The notes: generated from the letters alone by a model not told the origin. Counted from the stretch's first letter, positions 23,801-34,059 are shown. The stretch: DNA of 64,000 nt from Cricetomys ansorgei (GCA_026225945.1 JAMJFZ010003163.1:25229001-25293000); one strand, 5' to 3'. Numbers and translations: made by a program.

Positions 23801-26800
23801 GGGCCTGCCCCACAGGATCTTCTCAGCTATCTGTTACCACACACAGATGAATGAGTCTTTCTCAGGTGCACTGCCGGGCATGCTACACAGCACATAGGTG
23901 AAGCTAGCAGGCAGTAAAGTTGGTGGCTTCAGGTTATTTCTTGGGGTGAACTGCTCTCAGCAAAGCAGACTTTTTGCTGGTACCTAGACACTGCCACATG
24001 TGAGGGTGATTTAGGGTCTTGTCTAACTATAGGATGTTTTAGCTCAATTTTCTACTTAAATTATAGGGTAACAATATTGATTGTAAAATGAGATAATTAC
24101 ATTTTAGAGTGCTGTTTGGGGGAGGTATTTAGAGGGATTGATGTTGCTTGTTTGTTTGTTTGAACCTGGGGTCCTCTGCAAGATCAACAGGTGCTCTTAA
24201 CCACTGAGCCACTACCCAGCCCTGTGTGTTTGAACAGACTCTTACTATGTAGCCAGACTGGCTTCAGACTGGAGACTTTCTGTCTTGGCGTCCTGAGCAC
24301 AAGACTAGACATCCATCTTCATCCCCAGCTGAAAGTGCTAAGTAAACATGAATTGTTTTATTTCTTTTTTTTCCCCCCTTGAAATACCTTCCTTTAAATT
24401 TCAGGTTCTTCTTTACTGCCAACCGGGTAAAGATTTACACCAATCAAGAGAAAACCAGGTGGGTCCCTGACTTGAGTCACCAGAAGAAGGTTTTCTATTG
24501 CAAAGGTAGAGGGGGATACACTTTGTTCTCATCTATATCTGTGGGACATCTGTTCCCAAATCCAGACTTACCCAGAACTAAGGGAGCTTTGGGGGCGGTG
24601 CATATATGCAGGAGGGCTAGTGGGCTCCAATTCCTAGCCCACCAGGGGGCCATCTCAGTGGCCCCTGAAGACAGAGACCTGCTCCCATCTGGTCCCTCTC
24701 TGCCACAGCTCCTGTTACCTTCCTTTCTGCACTGTCACTCACCTCCCCTTACTCATCAGTTGCCAAATGAGTCAGTGAGGTTTGGAAAGTTGTAAGTCCT
24801 AAGTGAACATAAGAGGGCATTTTCATTTGCGGGGCCTCCCTGTCCAGTCCATTTACAGAGCTACCCCACTCTCAGCGCCCCTGAAAGGGCTCAGTCCTTC
24901 CCTCATTCTAGGCCGTATGAAGGGTTCCCAGGAGTGGGCAATCACCTGCGTCAGACACTGACAAGCAGTGAGGACAGGACGCGTAGCTTCGGGAGGTCAG
25001 AAGTGGGAGACCCGACAGTACAGAAGAAGAGAGCAGACCACCTTTTTTTAAACAGTGTTTCACTGAGACATGGGTGAGGGCTGTCTGAAGATGTGGGTTC
25101 AGAGGAGGACTTAAGTGCTAAAGTTCTCAGCACCTGCAGGAGGAAGTAGGTACCAGGGAGCAGAGCAGAGGACGATGAGTCCAGGGGTCTGCTGGAGAAT
25201 AGAGGGGACAAGTGGGTACGGTTTGCAGTGGTAGGTGAAGACTGTCCTGAGAGGACCCTTAGACACGGGAAGAGACATCTAGTCAAGGCAAGTTTGCAAG
25301 TCAGGGAAGGAAGTGGGATTGAAAGAGTTGGCTCATGGAGGGCAAGGGCGTGCACAGGAAGACGGGCTGAGCCGCAGCCCGCACCCCTGGGCCTCCTGTT
25401 GGATGCTCCTGCTCCTGCTTGTATGGTTTATGCTCTCACCAGCTATATTTTGTGCCCCTGTTGTCTCCATTGTCTCTTCCTAGGACCTTCATTGGGCTTG
25501 AGGTCGGCGCAGGGCATGCCCAGTTCCTGGACCTGGTTTCAGAAGTGGACAGAGTTATGGAGGAATTCGACCTCACTACTTTCTACCAGGTAAGGAAGGC
25601 ACAGGGCGGAGGAAGATGAACAGATGGCTGCTGTTCCTGCCCCAGGGCTGCCGTTCCATTGGTATCCATCAGAGGCAAACTAGAGAGACTTCCAGAACTT
25701 CCCCATGTGGACCCTTAAGTGCCAGCCACAGGATTGGGGTCTGAGGAGTCACAAGTTGTGTGGGACTGTCCCAGAGCTAAGGTGGGGTAGAAGGCAAGAG
25801 CAGCAGGAATTCTGCCCCTCCCCTGTGCAGCTCTGACTGGCAAAGCACTGCCCCTTCAAAGGTATGCGACCTGACAGAACTGTTTTATCTGGAGCTAGCA
25901 CTTCTCCCTATATTCCCCGGAAGTACCTCATTCCAGGCTGTGACCCCCAATATGCAAATGGGACTGTCATACTTGCACTGTCCAAACCGATGAGCTTCCA
26001 ATAACGTCCCTGGATAACAAGGACCCTTCCTCTCCTGTGTATGTAATCCTGTTCCCCCAATAAAGTTGAGTCATGCCCATCTGCTGCGGGCTCCCAAGAA
26101 TTCTGTACATTCTCATCATTTGATCTGAGACCACATGGACCCCCCACAGACCCACACCACACGGCTTCCCACCCTGGAGCACCGCCATGGGCCGGAGGAT
26201 CTACATCACAGAGACGGGAAGCCACTGCGGCAGGTTTTCCACTACTACAAAGTTGTAGTCTGCCCAAAGTCCAGCATTTCAAAAAACTCTGCATCTTGAG
26301 ATTTATGCTGTAAAGGATAAAGGGGAGGAGCACAATTCAGTCTGTAGTGAGGACCAGCACAAGCCATTTTGGCTGTGAGGACAGGGGGCTTGGCTTCGGG
26401 ACTGGAGGCTGGCCGGGGATGCTTCGGGGAGACCTGACAGGACTGTCACAGACTTGCTGTGATGGATGTGATGGACTGATTCCCTGCTTTTCTTCCCTAG
26501 GACCCTTCATTTCATGTCAGTTTGGCGTGGTGTGTGGGCGATGCACATGTCCAGCTGGAGGGACAGTGCCTTCAGGAACTACAGGTGAATTTCTGGGGCA
26601 GGGACACAAAGCACTGAGCTCCAAAAATGATGGGATGGGTTGGGTACTAAAACCTAAATCTGTAGGAAATGGAGTGGCATGGCAGGAGACCCTCACCCCT
26701 CTCCCTTCCCACTGGAAGTGTCATCCATGAGCCAGCAGCAGCGTCTGGGCTAAGTAGCAGTGACGTCTGCTCTGACCACACCGCAGACTCAGGGCAACAG

Positions 26801-28026
26801 AACTGCATTCTAGCAAAATCTCTAGGGCTTTTGTGCCTGCCTTACAATCCTGACCCGAGAGGAGGCTATAAGCCTCCCCTCAGCCCCAGCCATTTACCTG
26901 AGGTCAGAGGTTTGGGTCTGGCAGTTGTAAACGGATGAAGAATGCCAGGTGCAAGGAAGCTCCAGTCCCAGAGCCTGTCGCACCGTGGGTTTTGTTTTTG
27001 AGGGTCTCACAGTGTCTCCTTGCTTGGCCTGGAACTCACTGTAAAGTGAGCAAGCCTCAAACTTGCAGTGTTCCTGAGTTCTGAGATTGTGGGTACGTGC
27101 CACCATGCCAGGCCACATTTTGATAGCAGGTGGAACAGGTGACCTTCCTGTCAGTGCCCCAGAAGAAGAGCCTGCAGTGCACATGCTCAGAACCTGGCAG
27201 CTGACACCCTCCCCTGGCAGTGCATGACACGGTCAGCAACAAGGCCCACTGTTAATATAGACTTCTGCTTTTCCTAATAGAAGCCAGAAATCCAGATTTT
27301 CATGTGCAGTCTTCTGATTTTCCAGGCAACTGATTTGGATTTTTTTTTAAACAAAAAGCTTTTTTTACAGATTTATTTTTTTATGTGTACAGGTGCTTTG
27401 TCTGCATGTATGCCTTCAGACCAGAAGAGGGCGTACGCTTGTGAGCCGCCATGTGGTTGCTGGGAATTGAACTCAGAACTTAGGACCTCTAGAAGAGCAG
27501 CCAGTGCTCTTTTAACTGTGAGCCATCTCTCCAATGCCTGATTTGGATTTTTAAATATACTTTGCAAGTCTGTGCGGGCTGTGGCCACCATCTCTATGGG
27601 CACCCTCCTGTCGGCCTGATCATGTGGGGTGCTAGCTAAGAGCTCAGATACCCAACTCCGGCAGAGCCTAGTTCCTTACCAGGCCAGGCTTTGTAGTAGT
27701 CACTACCCCAGAGTGCTACCAGTGTCATGTGTAAGCTGAGGTGAGAGGCCCTACCTCATAAGATGGTGAGGTGATTGGCCAAGTTAATGGGTGCGGAGCC
27801 TGGAGTCCGCATGGCCTGGGCCCCTCCCAGCATTGCTCAGTTTACCCAGATGATTTTGTTTGTGGTGTCCCTGAGTCTGATTCCCTTAACTCAGCTGTCA
27901 TCTCCCTGCTGCTGGCTGCAGGAAACCGTGGATGAGTTTGAAGACTCTGAGATGCTGTTGCGTGTGCAGGCTGCACAGGTCCGCTGCAAGTCTGGGAACA
28001 AATTCTTCTCGATGCCTTTGAAGTGA
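15313..28026 (+). CDS. Usb1: Usb1, U6 snRNA 3'-end phosphodiesterase (7 coding exons; frameshift in exon 2 as given)
   Basis: Exons are 15313-15419, 16452-16617, 19472-19655, 24405-24458, 25484-25589, 26501-26584 and 27922-28026, ending in TGA. USB1 is a nuclear 2H-family 3'-to-5' exonuclease that trims the oligo(U) tail of U6 snRNA and leaves a terminal phosphate; loss in humans causes poikiloderma with neutropenia. Both catalytic HxS motifs are present: FHLSLSQ in exon 3 and FHVSLAW in exon 6. The N-terminal [17 protein letters not shown] and C-terminal [12 protein letters not shown] match mammalian USB1. The exons total 806 bases, one short of a multiple of three. From the ATG the frame is correct to Val-Pro (about 16490), then shifts and meets TGA at 16501-16503 (codon 53). 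All later exons are open and phase-consistent in the shifted frame. A sequencing or assembly error is the simplest explanation. An in-frame ATG at 16506-16508 would still keep both catalytic motifs. Confidence 0.9.
15420..16451 (+). other. Usb1: Usb1 intron 1
   Basis: The 5' part belongs to the CpG island. The intron carries a URR1-type DNA transposon at about 15963-16187; the rest is unique. Confidence 0.7.
15963..16187 (+). mobile_element. Rodent hAT-type non-autonomous DNA transposon (URR1-like)
   Basis: The left end contains 'cagttttcaacctgtgggtc' and 'gcgacccccttagtag'. The body has 'atatttacattatgattcat' and 'aattttatggttggg', and the right end is 'ggttgagagccactg'. The same layout occurs at 57424-57632. 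The terminal inverted repeats (CAGTGGTTCT/AGAACCACTG type) are degraded here. The short, non-coding form matches rodent URR1 as I know it. Confidence 0.75.
16452..16617 (+). CDS. Usb1: Usb1 exon 2, carrying an apparent 1-base deletion
   Basis: The exon follows TTCTCTTGTAG and ends at GTGAGT. The first part ([13 protein letters not shown]) reads in the exon 1 frame. The second part ([17 protein letters not shown] to [11 protein letters not shown]) reads in the frame of exon 3. The join sits at about 16488-16491, where one base is missing compared with the conserved Val-Pro-Asp-Ser-Val run. The in-frame stop is TGA 16501-16503. Confidence 0.9.
16740..16890 (-). repeat. MIR-like fragment, reverse
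   Basis: 'cagttactaagcttctctgg', 'tttctgcacctctaaagtgg' and 'gataatatctacctcttcgg' follow the reverse MIR core. Confidence 0.55.
16975..17095 (-). repeat. B1 SINE, reverse, diverged 3' part
   Basis: A T/G-rich tail leads into 'gacagagtttctctgtgtag' and 'tcctggctgtcctgggatca', then ends early in 'accaccgg'. Confidence 0.6.
17233..17405 (+). repeat. B2 SINE, forward
   Basis: 'gctggggtgatggctcggtg', 'actgctcttccagaggtcct' and 'agcaaccacatggtggctca' with a TATAAATAAAT tail. Confidence 0.85.
17697..17884 (+). repeat. B1 SINE, forward, followed by (TG)n(AG)n
   Basis: 'ggtggcatgcgcctttaatc' through 'gagaccctgtctcaaaaaag' is a forward B1. A (TG)n tract of about 21 units and a short (GA)n run follow at 17830-17884. 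Confidence 0.75.
18060..18220 (-). repeat. B1 SINE, reverse, with T-rich tail
   Basis: (TTTG)n/(TTTA)n is followed by 'gagatagggtctcactgtgt', 'tagaccaggctggcctcaaa' and 'cctcctaagtgctgg'. Confidence 0.75.
18620..18920. repeat. Forward B1 next to reverse B3-type SINE
   Basis: A forward B1 (about 18620-18760; 'cttttaatcccatcacctga', 'ttcaaggccagcctgatcta') is followed by a reverse B3/B2-type copy (about 18775-18920) ending 'taactgctgagccacttctc'. Confidence 0.65.
19110..19435 (-). repeat. Reverse B1 then reverse B3-type SINE, abutting Usb1 exon 3
   Basis: A reverse B1 (19110-19245; 'gagacagggtttccctatgt') is followed by a reverse B3-like copy (19260-19435; 'ggtgctgggaatcaaatgta', 'gaagagcagcaagtgcc'). 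The second ends about 35-45 bases before the exon 3 acceptor. Confidence 0.7.
19472..19655 (+). CDS. Usb1: Usb1 exon 3 (first HxS motif)
   Basis: The exon encodes the first catalytic motif, FHLSLSQ, and the conserved [10 protein letters not shown] run. The acceptor is CTTGTTGTAG and the donor GTGAGC. A reverse B3-type SINE ends about 35-45 bases before the acceptor. Confidence 0.92.
20715..20905 (-). repeat. Reverse B1 fragment plus ID-like sequence
   Basis: 'ctgtagaccaggctggcctt' (B1) is followed by 'gtgtcactgagctacacccc' (ID/B4 head, reverse). Confidence 0.55.
21450..21637 (-). repeat. B2/B3 SINE, reverse
   Basis: 'gtcagaagagggcatcagag', 'tgggtgctgagaactgaaac' and 'cactgagccatttctccaac' mark a reverse copy. 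Confidence 0.75.
22432..22645 (+). repeat. B2 SINE, forward
   Basis: 'gagatggctcagcagttaag', 'aggacccaggttcagttccc' and a tail with gaaaaataaat. Confidence 0.75.
22646..23005 (-). repeat. (TG)n/(GA)n tract and reverse B4/B3-type SINE
   Basis: A simple (TG)n(GA)n tract (22646-22693) leads into a reverse SINE with 'gtggaggccaaaagtctcag' that ends 'agccatctctccagccccca'. Confidence 0.6.
23700..23850 (-). repeat. MIR-like fragment, reverse
   Basis: 'tgactgagactcaactcctg' and 'ctaggcttccttttccttgt' resemble a reverse MIR. Confidence 0.45.
24155..24290 (-). repeat. Reverse B2 fragment plus B1-like piece
   Basis: 'gaacctggggtcctctgcaa' and 'cttaaccactgagccactac' precede a short reverse B1-like part ('ttactatgtagccagactgg'). 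It ends about 115 bases before Usb1 exon 4. Confidence 0.6.
24405..24458 (+). CDS. Usb1: Usb1 exon 4
   Basis: This 54-base exon encodes [17 protein letters not shown] with split Arg codons at both ends. It follows a T/C-rich acceptor (AAATTTCAG) and precedes GTGGGT. Confidence 0.92.
24459..25483 (+). other. Usb1: Usb1 intron 4
   Basis: Unique, GC-moderate sequence. I see no repeat or gene in it. Confidence 0.6.
25484..25589 (+). CDS. Usb1: Usb1 exon 5
   Basis: The exon encodes [20 protein letters not shown] onward to LTTFYQ. It lies between CTTCCTAG and GTAAGG and ends in phase 0. Confidence 0.92.
25590..26500 (+). other. Usb1: Usb1 intron 5
   Basis: Mostly unique sequence. No exon was recognised, and the minus-strand ORF across it (25908-26333) shows no domain I recognise. 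Confidence 0.55.
26501..26584 (+). CDS. Usb1: Usb1 exon 6 (second HxS motif)
   Basis: The exon encodes [15 protein letters not shown], containing the second catalytic His-x-Ser, and continues to LQELQ. It lies between TTCCCTAG and GTGAAT. Confidence 0.92.
26985..27115 (-). repeat. Old B1-like SINE, reverse
   Basis: 'ttttgagggtctcacagtgt', 'cttggcctggaactcactgt' and 'gtgggtacgtgccaccatgc' are visible. Confidence 0.6.
27360..27535 (-). repeat. B2/B3 SINE, reverse
   Basis: 'agaccagaagagggcgtacg', 'gccatgtggttgctgggaat' and 'agagcagccagtgctctttt' mark a reverse copy. Confidence 0.8.
27922..28026 (+). CDS. Usb1: Usb1 exon 7, terminal coding exon
   Basis: The exon encodes [20 protein letters not shown] and the conserved C-terminus [12 protein letters not shown], ending in TGA at 28024-28026. 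The 3' UTR runs to about 28890. Confidence 0.92.
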   Translation, partial: ETVDEFEDSEMLLRVQAAQVRCKSGNKFFSMPLK

Positions 28027-28890
28027 GCATCGTCCCACGCCTCTCTACAGACCAGCTGAGATGGAGGAGCCCGAAGCCGTCTGTGGGATCCCCAGCAGGA
28101 CGTCCCAGTCACACTGCGACAGCACTGTTCTCTAGTGGGCTGCTCTCTCCTGGGCTTTTTGGGCTGTAGGTTGATAGGCTGCTGCTGTGGTGTGGTCATT
28201 TCCAGAAATTACCAGTAGAGGGCAGGCCGGACCTCTAATTCTAAAATGAGCCTGATGGGGAGCCCACCCAAGCTCAGCAGAGTCCCCACTGAGGTCTCCA
28301 CTGCAGTAACCCATACTGATGCCCTTGGCCGCCACCCCAGGTTTTAAGATCATTGTGCCCTTATTCCCCTCCGTCAGACTGGGGCTTCAGTGAGAGTCAC
28401 CCTCCTTCTCATCTCCTTTATTTATCTCTTTTCCCCTTCACTCCACCCTGTGCCAGGAGAGGTCATTTCAGGGCCAGGGCACAGGGTGCTGATTTGTGGT
28501 CAGCACCGGGTTTTCTTCATTCCTTCCTCCCACTTACCGGCCAGGTGCCTGGGGAGAGCCCAGCAGATGTTCCATTTGGGCCTGGCTATGGCTGCCAGCC
28601 AGGCCTCCAACACCCATGACCCCTGCTTTCCCCCATCTGCTTTCCCAAAGAAGGATAGCAGTACCTTCCTCCAGGCAAAGTACTCCTGCGGCTGTGCTGA
28701 GCCGTGGCTGAGCAGGAGCAGTGGGGTGGGGAGGGGCCCAGGGAGGCACAGGAGATTTGATTTTCCATCAAACTCTTATCAAGGCGAACAACTCTCCAGT
28801 CGTCATGGGGATTTCTAGTGGTGGATGAAGAATTTTTTTTTTTTACGGTTTTAAATTATGTTCAACAAATAAAATCTGCTTTTTAAATGT
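28027..28890 (+). other. Usb1: Usb1 3' UTR
   Basis: About 860 bases without a conserved frame follow the stop codon and end at the AATAAA at 28868. Mostly unique sequence. Confidence 0.6.
28868..28873 (+). terminator. Poly(A) signal of Usb1
   Basis: AATAAA in an AT-rich context, about 840 bases after the Usb1 stop, is followed by a T-rich stretch. Confidence 0.7.
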
Positions 28891-28999
28891 GTCTTTATAA
28901 CTGCTTCTATTTTTAAAAGGTGAAAGGTACCTCTCATCTCCTCTCCAGCTGTGCTTCACAGCTCAGGGAGACTCTTGGGAGGCTCTGTCAGGACTTTAA

Positions 29000-29652
29000 A
29001 ATTTCTTACGTATTTATTTATTTTGGTGTATGCATATTGTGTACATGTCTGTGTGCGGGCACATGAGTTCCCAGAACAGCTCTCAGGAGTGGGTTCTTTC
29101 CTGCCTCTTTGTAAGCTCCAGGGATAGAACTTGGGTCGTCAGTTATCAAAAAGTACTTCTGGCCCATCCCACCAACCCTCTGTTGTAACTGTGACTCAAG
29201 AAAAAATACTGGGGTTGGGGGTACTGGAGAGATGGCTGCTCTTTTGGAGGACATAGATTTGATTCCCCACACCCGCAAGTCAGCTCCTCACCTGACTCCA
29301 GTCCCTCTTCTGTCCTCCTTAGGCAGCCGGTACATTCCCACAGGCAAAACGGCTTACACATAAAATTTTAATTTTTAAAAAAAAAAGTGGGAGCTGGAGA
29401 GCCAGCTCAGTCAGTAATATCCTTGCTTTATGAACATAAGGACCTAAGTTCAATCCTCACAACCCACCTAAAAGTCTCTCTGGTACCAAACACTTGTAAT
29501 CTCTGCTCTGAGGAGGCAGACAAAGGGATCCCTTAAGCTCACTCGCTAGCCAGCCTCACCTGTTTGTCAAGTTCTAAGCCAATGAGAGACCCTGTCTCAG
29601 AAAACAAGGTAGATTGCTCCTGAGGAACAACAAACACCCAATACACCAGTGG

Positions 29653-29704
<52 letters not shown>
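29000..29704. repeat. SINE cluster: reverse B3, forward B2/B3 copies and (AC)n
   Basis: A reverse B3-type copy (29000-29180) is followed by a forward B2-like copy (29215-29380; 'tactggagagatggctgctc'), a forward B3-like copy (29388-29610; 'gggagctggagagccagctc', 'gagaccctgtctcagaaaac') and an (AC)n microsatellite (29656-29704). Confidence 0.65.
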
Positions 29705-29706
<2 letters not shown>

Positions 29707-31169
29707 CTACTCTGCCTACCAGGACTTCACACAGTGAAGCTGCATGTAATGCATGGAACCTAGGGTGTGGTATGTCCCACCCCTCCCACAGCTGTCTAGA
29801 CTTTATACTCTGACCTTTACTAAGCCCTTCTTAGGGCCTTCTCAGTTATCCTCCCTACAGCCCCCGCTGTGGATAGCAGTCTGGGTAGAGGTGATTGCTA
29901 TGGAGAAACAGTCACGTGACTTGCCTGGGGCCTGACCTGACTCAACCGTGGCCTCAGCTTCCTCCATGATATACCCCAGTCCACCCCTACACATGCCTCC
30001 TGCTCAGGCCTATGGCTCTAGCTCCCATTTTGTGATCCATGCCCTCACAACCCTGCCTTTTCCTAGCCTTAAGAGAACATATTCGTGCCTTCTTCCCCCA
30101 GTGTCCCCACACCAATCTGCTGGCTTCTGCTGACCTGCTTGGTGTTAGTGGCATCAGAATTCACAACGATGAAGCTAGGCATGTTTTCTAGCCTGCGGGC
30201 AACACAGTAATGCTAGCTTCATAAGTCACATTACTGACACCTCCTCCGTGCCAGGCCTGGCCCTCTGGGTCTTCAAAGGGAAAACAGGCAAGGTGTACTT
30301 GTTCAAACCACTAAGGGCTTTTCCCCTGGGAGAGGATGTGGCCCCGCAGGTCGTCTGTGCTGAGAACGGCGTTAGAGTACAGCCACTTTGAGAAATGGGC
30401 CAAGATCAATAAGCAGCTCTTCAATAGAGAATGGAGGTGGCAATGGAGGAAGGAAGCCTGAGCTTTGCCGAGGGGGATGGGCACGTATGCCGTGCCTGAG
30501 GAGGCTGGCAGCCTTTGCTTGGCGGGCACCCAGACATGCAGTATGCTTCCAGAGTGGAGTGCCTTCAGCAAGCACTCCGCTGACAGTGCAGAAGCAGCCA
30601 CGGCGCTTCCTTGCAAAAGAGAAGTGTTCCAGTAACCCAAGAGACGCCAGAGCAGGCTGGTCCATCTCGAGGTGGGTGGTGTACAGGGGTGAATTGCTCT
30701 TGATGAGGATTTTATCATGCTTGGAAGGATATAGAATCAACACATCTGGCTCTGGCATCCTCTGATGTTCCCCTGCAGGGCAGGGAAAAGCTCATCTCAC
30801 GGCCTGCCTGGCTGATTTCCACCTGGCACGAAGGCCCTCTCCATTGCCTCTTCAGACCACCCCAGGTCTGTTTTCAAGAGAGAGGGAAAGTTCTTGGTTT
30901 GTTTGTTTATTCCTTTTCTTGGCACCCAGAGTCCGAAAGACTGTTCTGTTACCCAAAGGGTCCTGTTTTGCCAGCCTGGCACAGTACCAATCACTGAAGT
31001 GATAAGTGGCCAGACATGAAGAAGCAAGAGCTTCAAATCAGCCTTCCCAATCACAGGCTTTAGGGGTGTTTATGGGGAAGAGAAACAGGGTGGTCTGAGG
31101 CATGAGGAGGGTACCTGGAGGTAGGGAAAGAGGCATAATGCGTTCTGCACTTTCAAACCCCTCCAAGCA

Positions 31170-31355
31170 TAGGTTAGGGTGTGTGTGTACACATGGATAT
31201 GTGGGTGCCTATGGAGGCCAGAAGGGGCACCCAGTTTTCCCCCAGAACTGGAGTCATAGGTAGTTCTGATCTCCCTGATGTGGGGGCTGAGAACCAAACT
31301 TGCATCCTCTGAAAAAAGCAGATGCTCTTACCTACAGAGCCGTCTCTCCAGCCAA
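31170..31355 (-). repeat. B2/B4-type SINE, reverse
   Basis: 'tgcctatggaggccagaagg' and 'gctcttacctacagagccgt' with 'ctctccagcc' mark the reverse copy. Confidence 0.7.
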
Positions 31356-31561
31356 TATGAATTGCATCCAAGTCCTGAAAAACAGGCAACCTATTCTCCC
31401 ATGACCCTCTCATTAGAGGGGTAACCAACAGCAAACCTAACGGGTGTGTACCACATAGCTACATGCATCCAAATTCCAGTACAGTCCACCTGGGGCAGGA
31501 ACTTGGAGACTTGGCTTCAACTCCAGAGTTTTCTGTATAACCCCTCACAGAAGAAGCCATT

Positions 31562-31610
31562 TCCTGCTGGGTGGTGGTGGCACATGCCTTTAATCCCAGC
31601 ACTTGCTAGA
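31562..31610 (+). repeat. B1 fragment, forward
   Basis: Only the B1 head is present: 'gctgggtggtggtggcacat' then 'gcctttaatcccagcacttg'. Confidence 0.7.
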
Positions 31611-31984
31611 CCTGACTGACGATGGTCTCTCATACCTTGTCCACCTACCTGAGATTTTATTTATTACTAGGTAGCCCCATAAACTCAGTTTTTAAAAAAT
31701 TGCTTGGGAATAGATTTTGCAAATGTTTGCAGTACACCTGACTTACGCAGGTTGTTGTGCACTGGACACTGGACACTTCTCAAAATCAAATTTCAAATTA
31801 GAGAATTCAGAAGCAGGTTTCCCAGGTGAGGGACCCAACAGGGAAGACCATCAGTGGAAAAGGAAGAAACTGCCTCTACCTTTTTGCCAAACTCCAATTT
31901 CCTTTCCACAAAATGTTAGGCCAGCTGCCAGGCATGTTTTATCTTTCTTTACCCAGTGGGTAGGTTCAAACCAGCTCGCTCTCC

Positions 31985-31989
<5 letters not shown>

Positions 31990-32021
<32 letters not shown>

Positions 32022-32122
32022 AGAGACACAGAGGAACTTGCTCTGTAGACCAGGCTGTCCTCGAACTCAGAGACCAGCCTGCTGGGATTAAAGGCCTGGG
32101 CTGCCACCACCTAGCCAAACCA
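31990..32122 (-). repeat. (TC)n tract and reverse B1
   Basis: A (TC)n run at 31990-32020 joins a reverse B1 with 'ctgtagaccaggctgtcctc' and 'gctgggattaaaggcctggg'. Confidence 0.75.
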
Positions 32123-32390
32123 ACCATTTCTAAGGTCATTTGCTAGGTCTCCTATTGTTGACAGATGGGAGGGGGTGGGGACACCCTGATAGCCTACTCT
32201 AGGAAAATCCACCCTCGGGTAAAGTAAGCTCCCATTCCTCACCCCCAACCCACCCGGGTCTGTATGGAGGTGATGAAGTTTGCTGCCCGCTGCCCTGGCT
32301 CCTGTGGTCCTCAAGTGGCATCCCAGGTCCCTCAGTTTACTACACCAGGGCTGACCTTGGGCTAGACAAAGTTTCCATGTGCTTTTGACA

Positions 32391-32405
32391 CCCCCCCCCC
32401 CCCCC
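32391..32405 (+). repeat. Poly(C) run of 15
   Basis: Fifteen consecutive C bases. Run length is prone to error. Confidence 0.8.
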
Positions 32406-32702
32406 TTAGCGTCAGCCGGAGTAAAAGTTAAGTCTAGCCCAAGCTTCACGGGAAGGTTTGTCCTTCCACTCCCCGTCCAACGACACATTGGCTTTCACAA
32501 AACAGAGACCAAGTAGAGCGGGGTTTGCTTGGAAATGACACGTGTGCACACTAGAAGCCAGAACCCTCACCCCAACACGGAGTTCTAGTCATTGGCTCAC
32601 ACTCATGCACCAGGGGAGTGGGGGTGCAGACTCCCGCACCTTGTGGGGCCTTGACATCCAGCCTGAGAAAATTTACTAAAGGGCCTAAGACACTCTGGGG
32701 CT

Positions 32703-32880
32703 TGTTTTAAAAATTACGTGGGTGTGTGGATGGGGTGGGGGGAGTGACCACATGCGTGCCACAGTGGCGCGGGTTCTATCGGTCCACCAAGTGGGTCCTG
32801 GAGATCGAACTCTCGTTGTCACACTTGACAAACTTGTTGGTAGCCAGTGCCTTCGCCCGCTAAGCCATCTTATCTGCTCC
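32703..32880 (-). repeat. B3-type SINE, reverse
   Basis: 'cacatgcgtgccacagtggc', 'agtgggtcctggagatcgaa' and 'gcccgctaagccatcttatc' fit a reverse B3. Confidence 0.6.
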
Positions 32881-33239
32881 TTGAACTTCTTTCTTTCAGA
32901 GTTTTATTGTCATTTTAAAGTTTAAAGCAGGTCTTCCGGTTCTTGCCCCAGTCCTTTCCCAGCCCATCTCTATCTGAATGTCCTTATCGCCTTCCACCAG
33001 GTGGCTGGAGGAATCTACTTGCTGCCCATGAAGGGAGACGACGCCTTCCTTGCGCCCTCCCTCAGCACAGGGTCGAGTGATGGGGTCACCCTGCTCCCCA
33101 GAAGCAGAGATAGGAGCGAAGCAGGCTAAGGGGGGGTTTGCTGACATCAGGAAAGATGAGAAGGGTCACCCACCTGCGGGGGGTAACCGAGCCTGCACCT
33201 GCTACCGAGAAGCTTCGGGTTAGGTACCGCCCCCAGCCT

Positions 33240-33909
33240 CCGCCTGGGTTTGCGCTCAGAGAGCACACTGGCCCTTTAAGAGCGGCGGCGCCCGCCGCGC
33301 ACTGGGAGTAGAGCTGCCGAGCCAAACTCGCCGGGGACGCGGGGCGCTGGCTAGCTGGCTGGCGGGCTCATTGCTCTCCCGGGACGGTTCCCTGCGTTCC
33401 TCCCGGGACTGTCTGGGGGGGGATCCAGGCCCGGTTGGGCGCGGCGGCCAGGGAGTGACCGGCGGCAGGCGCGCGCTCTGAGCAGCGCGGGGGCCCTGGG
33501 CATGGACAGAGAGAGCAGGGCGCGCAGGGGGCGCCGCGGGACCGGGCGGCCGGAGCGCTGAGCCAGACAAAGGCTCTGGAGTTGTGCTTTGCTCTCGGGG
33601 GCCGGGACCAGGGCGCACCGCGCCGAAGCTGCGAGACTCTGCATCGTGCAGCTCGGTCGGTCCCCTCTCCCGCGGGCGGGTCCCCGCGTGCCCCGACCTG
33701 CCCTGGCCGCTTCTCCTCCGGCTTGGGAATTTGCAGAGGGGACCTGAGAGACTCCGGTGGGCACCGGGAGCCCGAGGTCCGTCGCGCGCCCGGGGCGGCC
33801 GGGAGGCCAGGGAGCGTCGCAAGTTTCCCAGCCGCGTGCGAGGACCCGGCGCCTGCCAGCGAGCTAGCCCCGCGTGCGGCGCTCGGGACCCGGCTAGCGG
33901 CGGAGGAGC
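33240..33909 (+). promoter_or_regulatory. Mmp15 CpG-island promoter and 5' UTR
   Basis: Very CpG-rich sequence runs from about 33,240 into exon 1 and the start of intron 1 (to about 34,450). It includes a GC-rich core near 33280 (gcggcggcgcccgccgcgc) with no TATA box. The start site was not determined; a 5' UTR of several hundred bases is plausible. Confidence 0.6.
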
Positions 33910-34059
33910 ATGGGCAGCGACCGGAGCGCGCCCGGACGGCCGGGCTGCGCTGGCAGCTGCCTCGGCTGCCGAGCTTGGCTGCTCCCGCTGCTGCTGGTGC
34001 TTCTGGACTGCCTGGGCCGCGGTGCGGCGTCTGAGGACGCCGAAGTGTACGCCGCCGAG
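33910..34059 (+). CDS. Mmp15: Mmp15 exon 1 (signal peptide)
   Basis: Fifty codons beginning [12 protein letters not shown] with the hydrophobic LLPLLLVLL core, ending VYAAE in phase 0 before a GTAAGA donor. The ATG sits in CpG-island sequence and matches the family N-terminus. Confidence 0.93.

Larger units (their letters stand above)
19656..24404 (+). other. Usb1: Usb1 intron 3
   Basis: Unique sequence from 19656 to about 20700, then SINE relics: reverse B1 plus ID-like at 20715-20905, reverse B2 at 21450-21637, forward B2 at 22432-22640, mixed (TG)n/(GA)n with a reverse SINE at 22646-23005, a MIR-like piece near 23700-23850 and a reverse SINE at 24155-24290. Frames in it look like chance ORFs. 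Confidence 0.65.
26585..27921 (+). other. Usb1: Usb1 intron 6
   Basis: Contains a reverse B1-like copy (about 26985-27115) and a reverse B2/B3-type copy (about 27360-27535); otherwise unique. Confidence 0.6.
28891..33240. other. Usb1-Mmp15 intergenic region
   Basis: No gene was recognised. Repeats: reverse B3 29000-29180, B2/B3 forward copies 29215-29610, (AC)n 29656-29704, reverse SINE 31170-31355, B1 fragment 31562-31610, (TC)n plus reverse B1 31990-32122, C15 at 32391-32405, reverse B3 32703-32880. The stretch 29705-31165 is unique. Confidence 0.6.

Noticed and set aside
29656..29704. Possible CRISPR-like or tandem array
   Set aside because: It is a plain (AC)n dinucleotide microsatellite; no spacer-repeat structure occurs anywhere in this vertebrate window.
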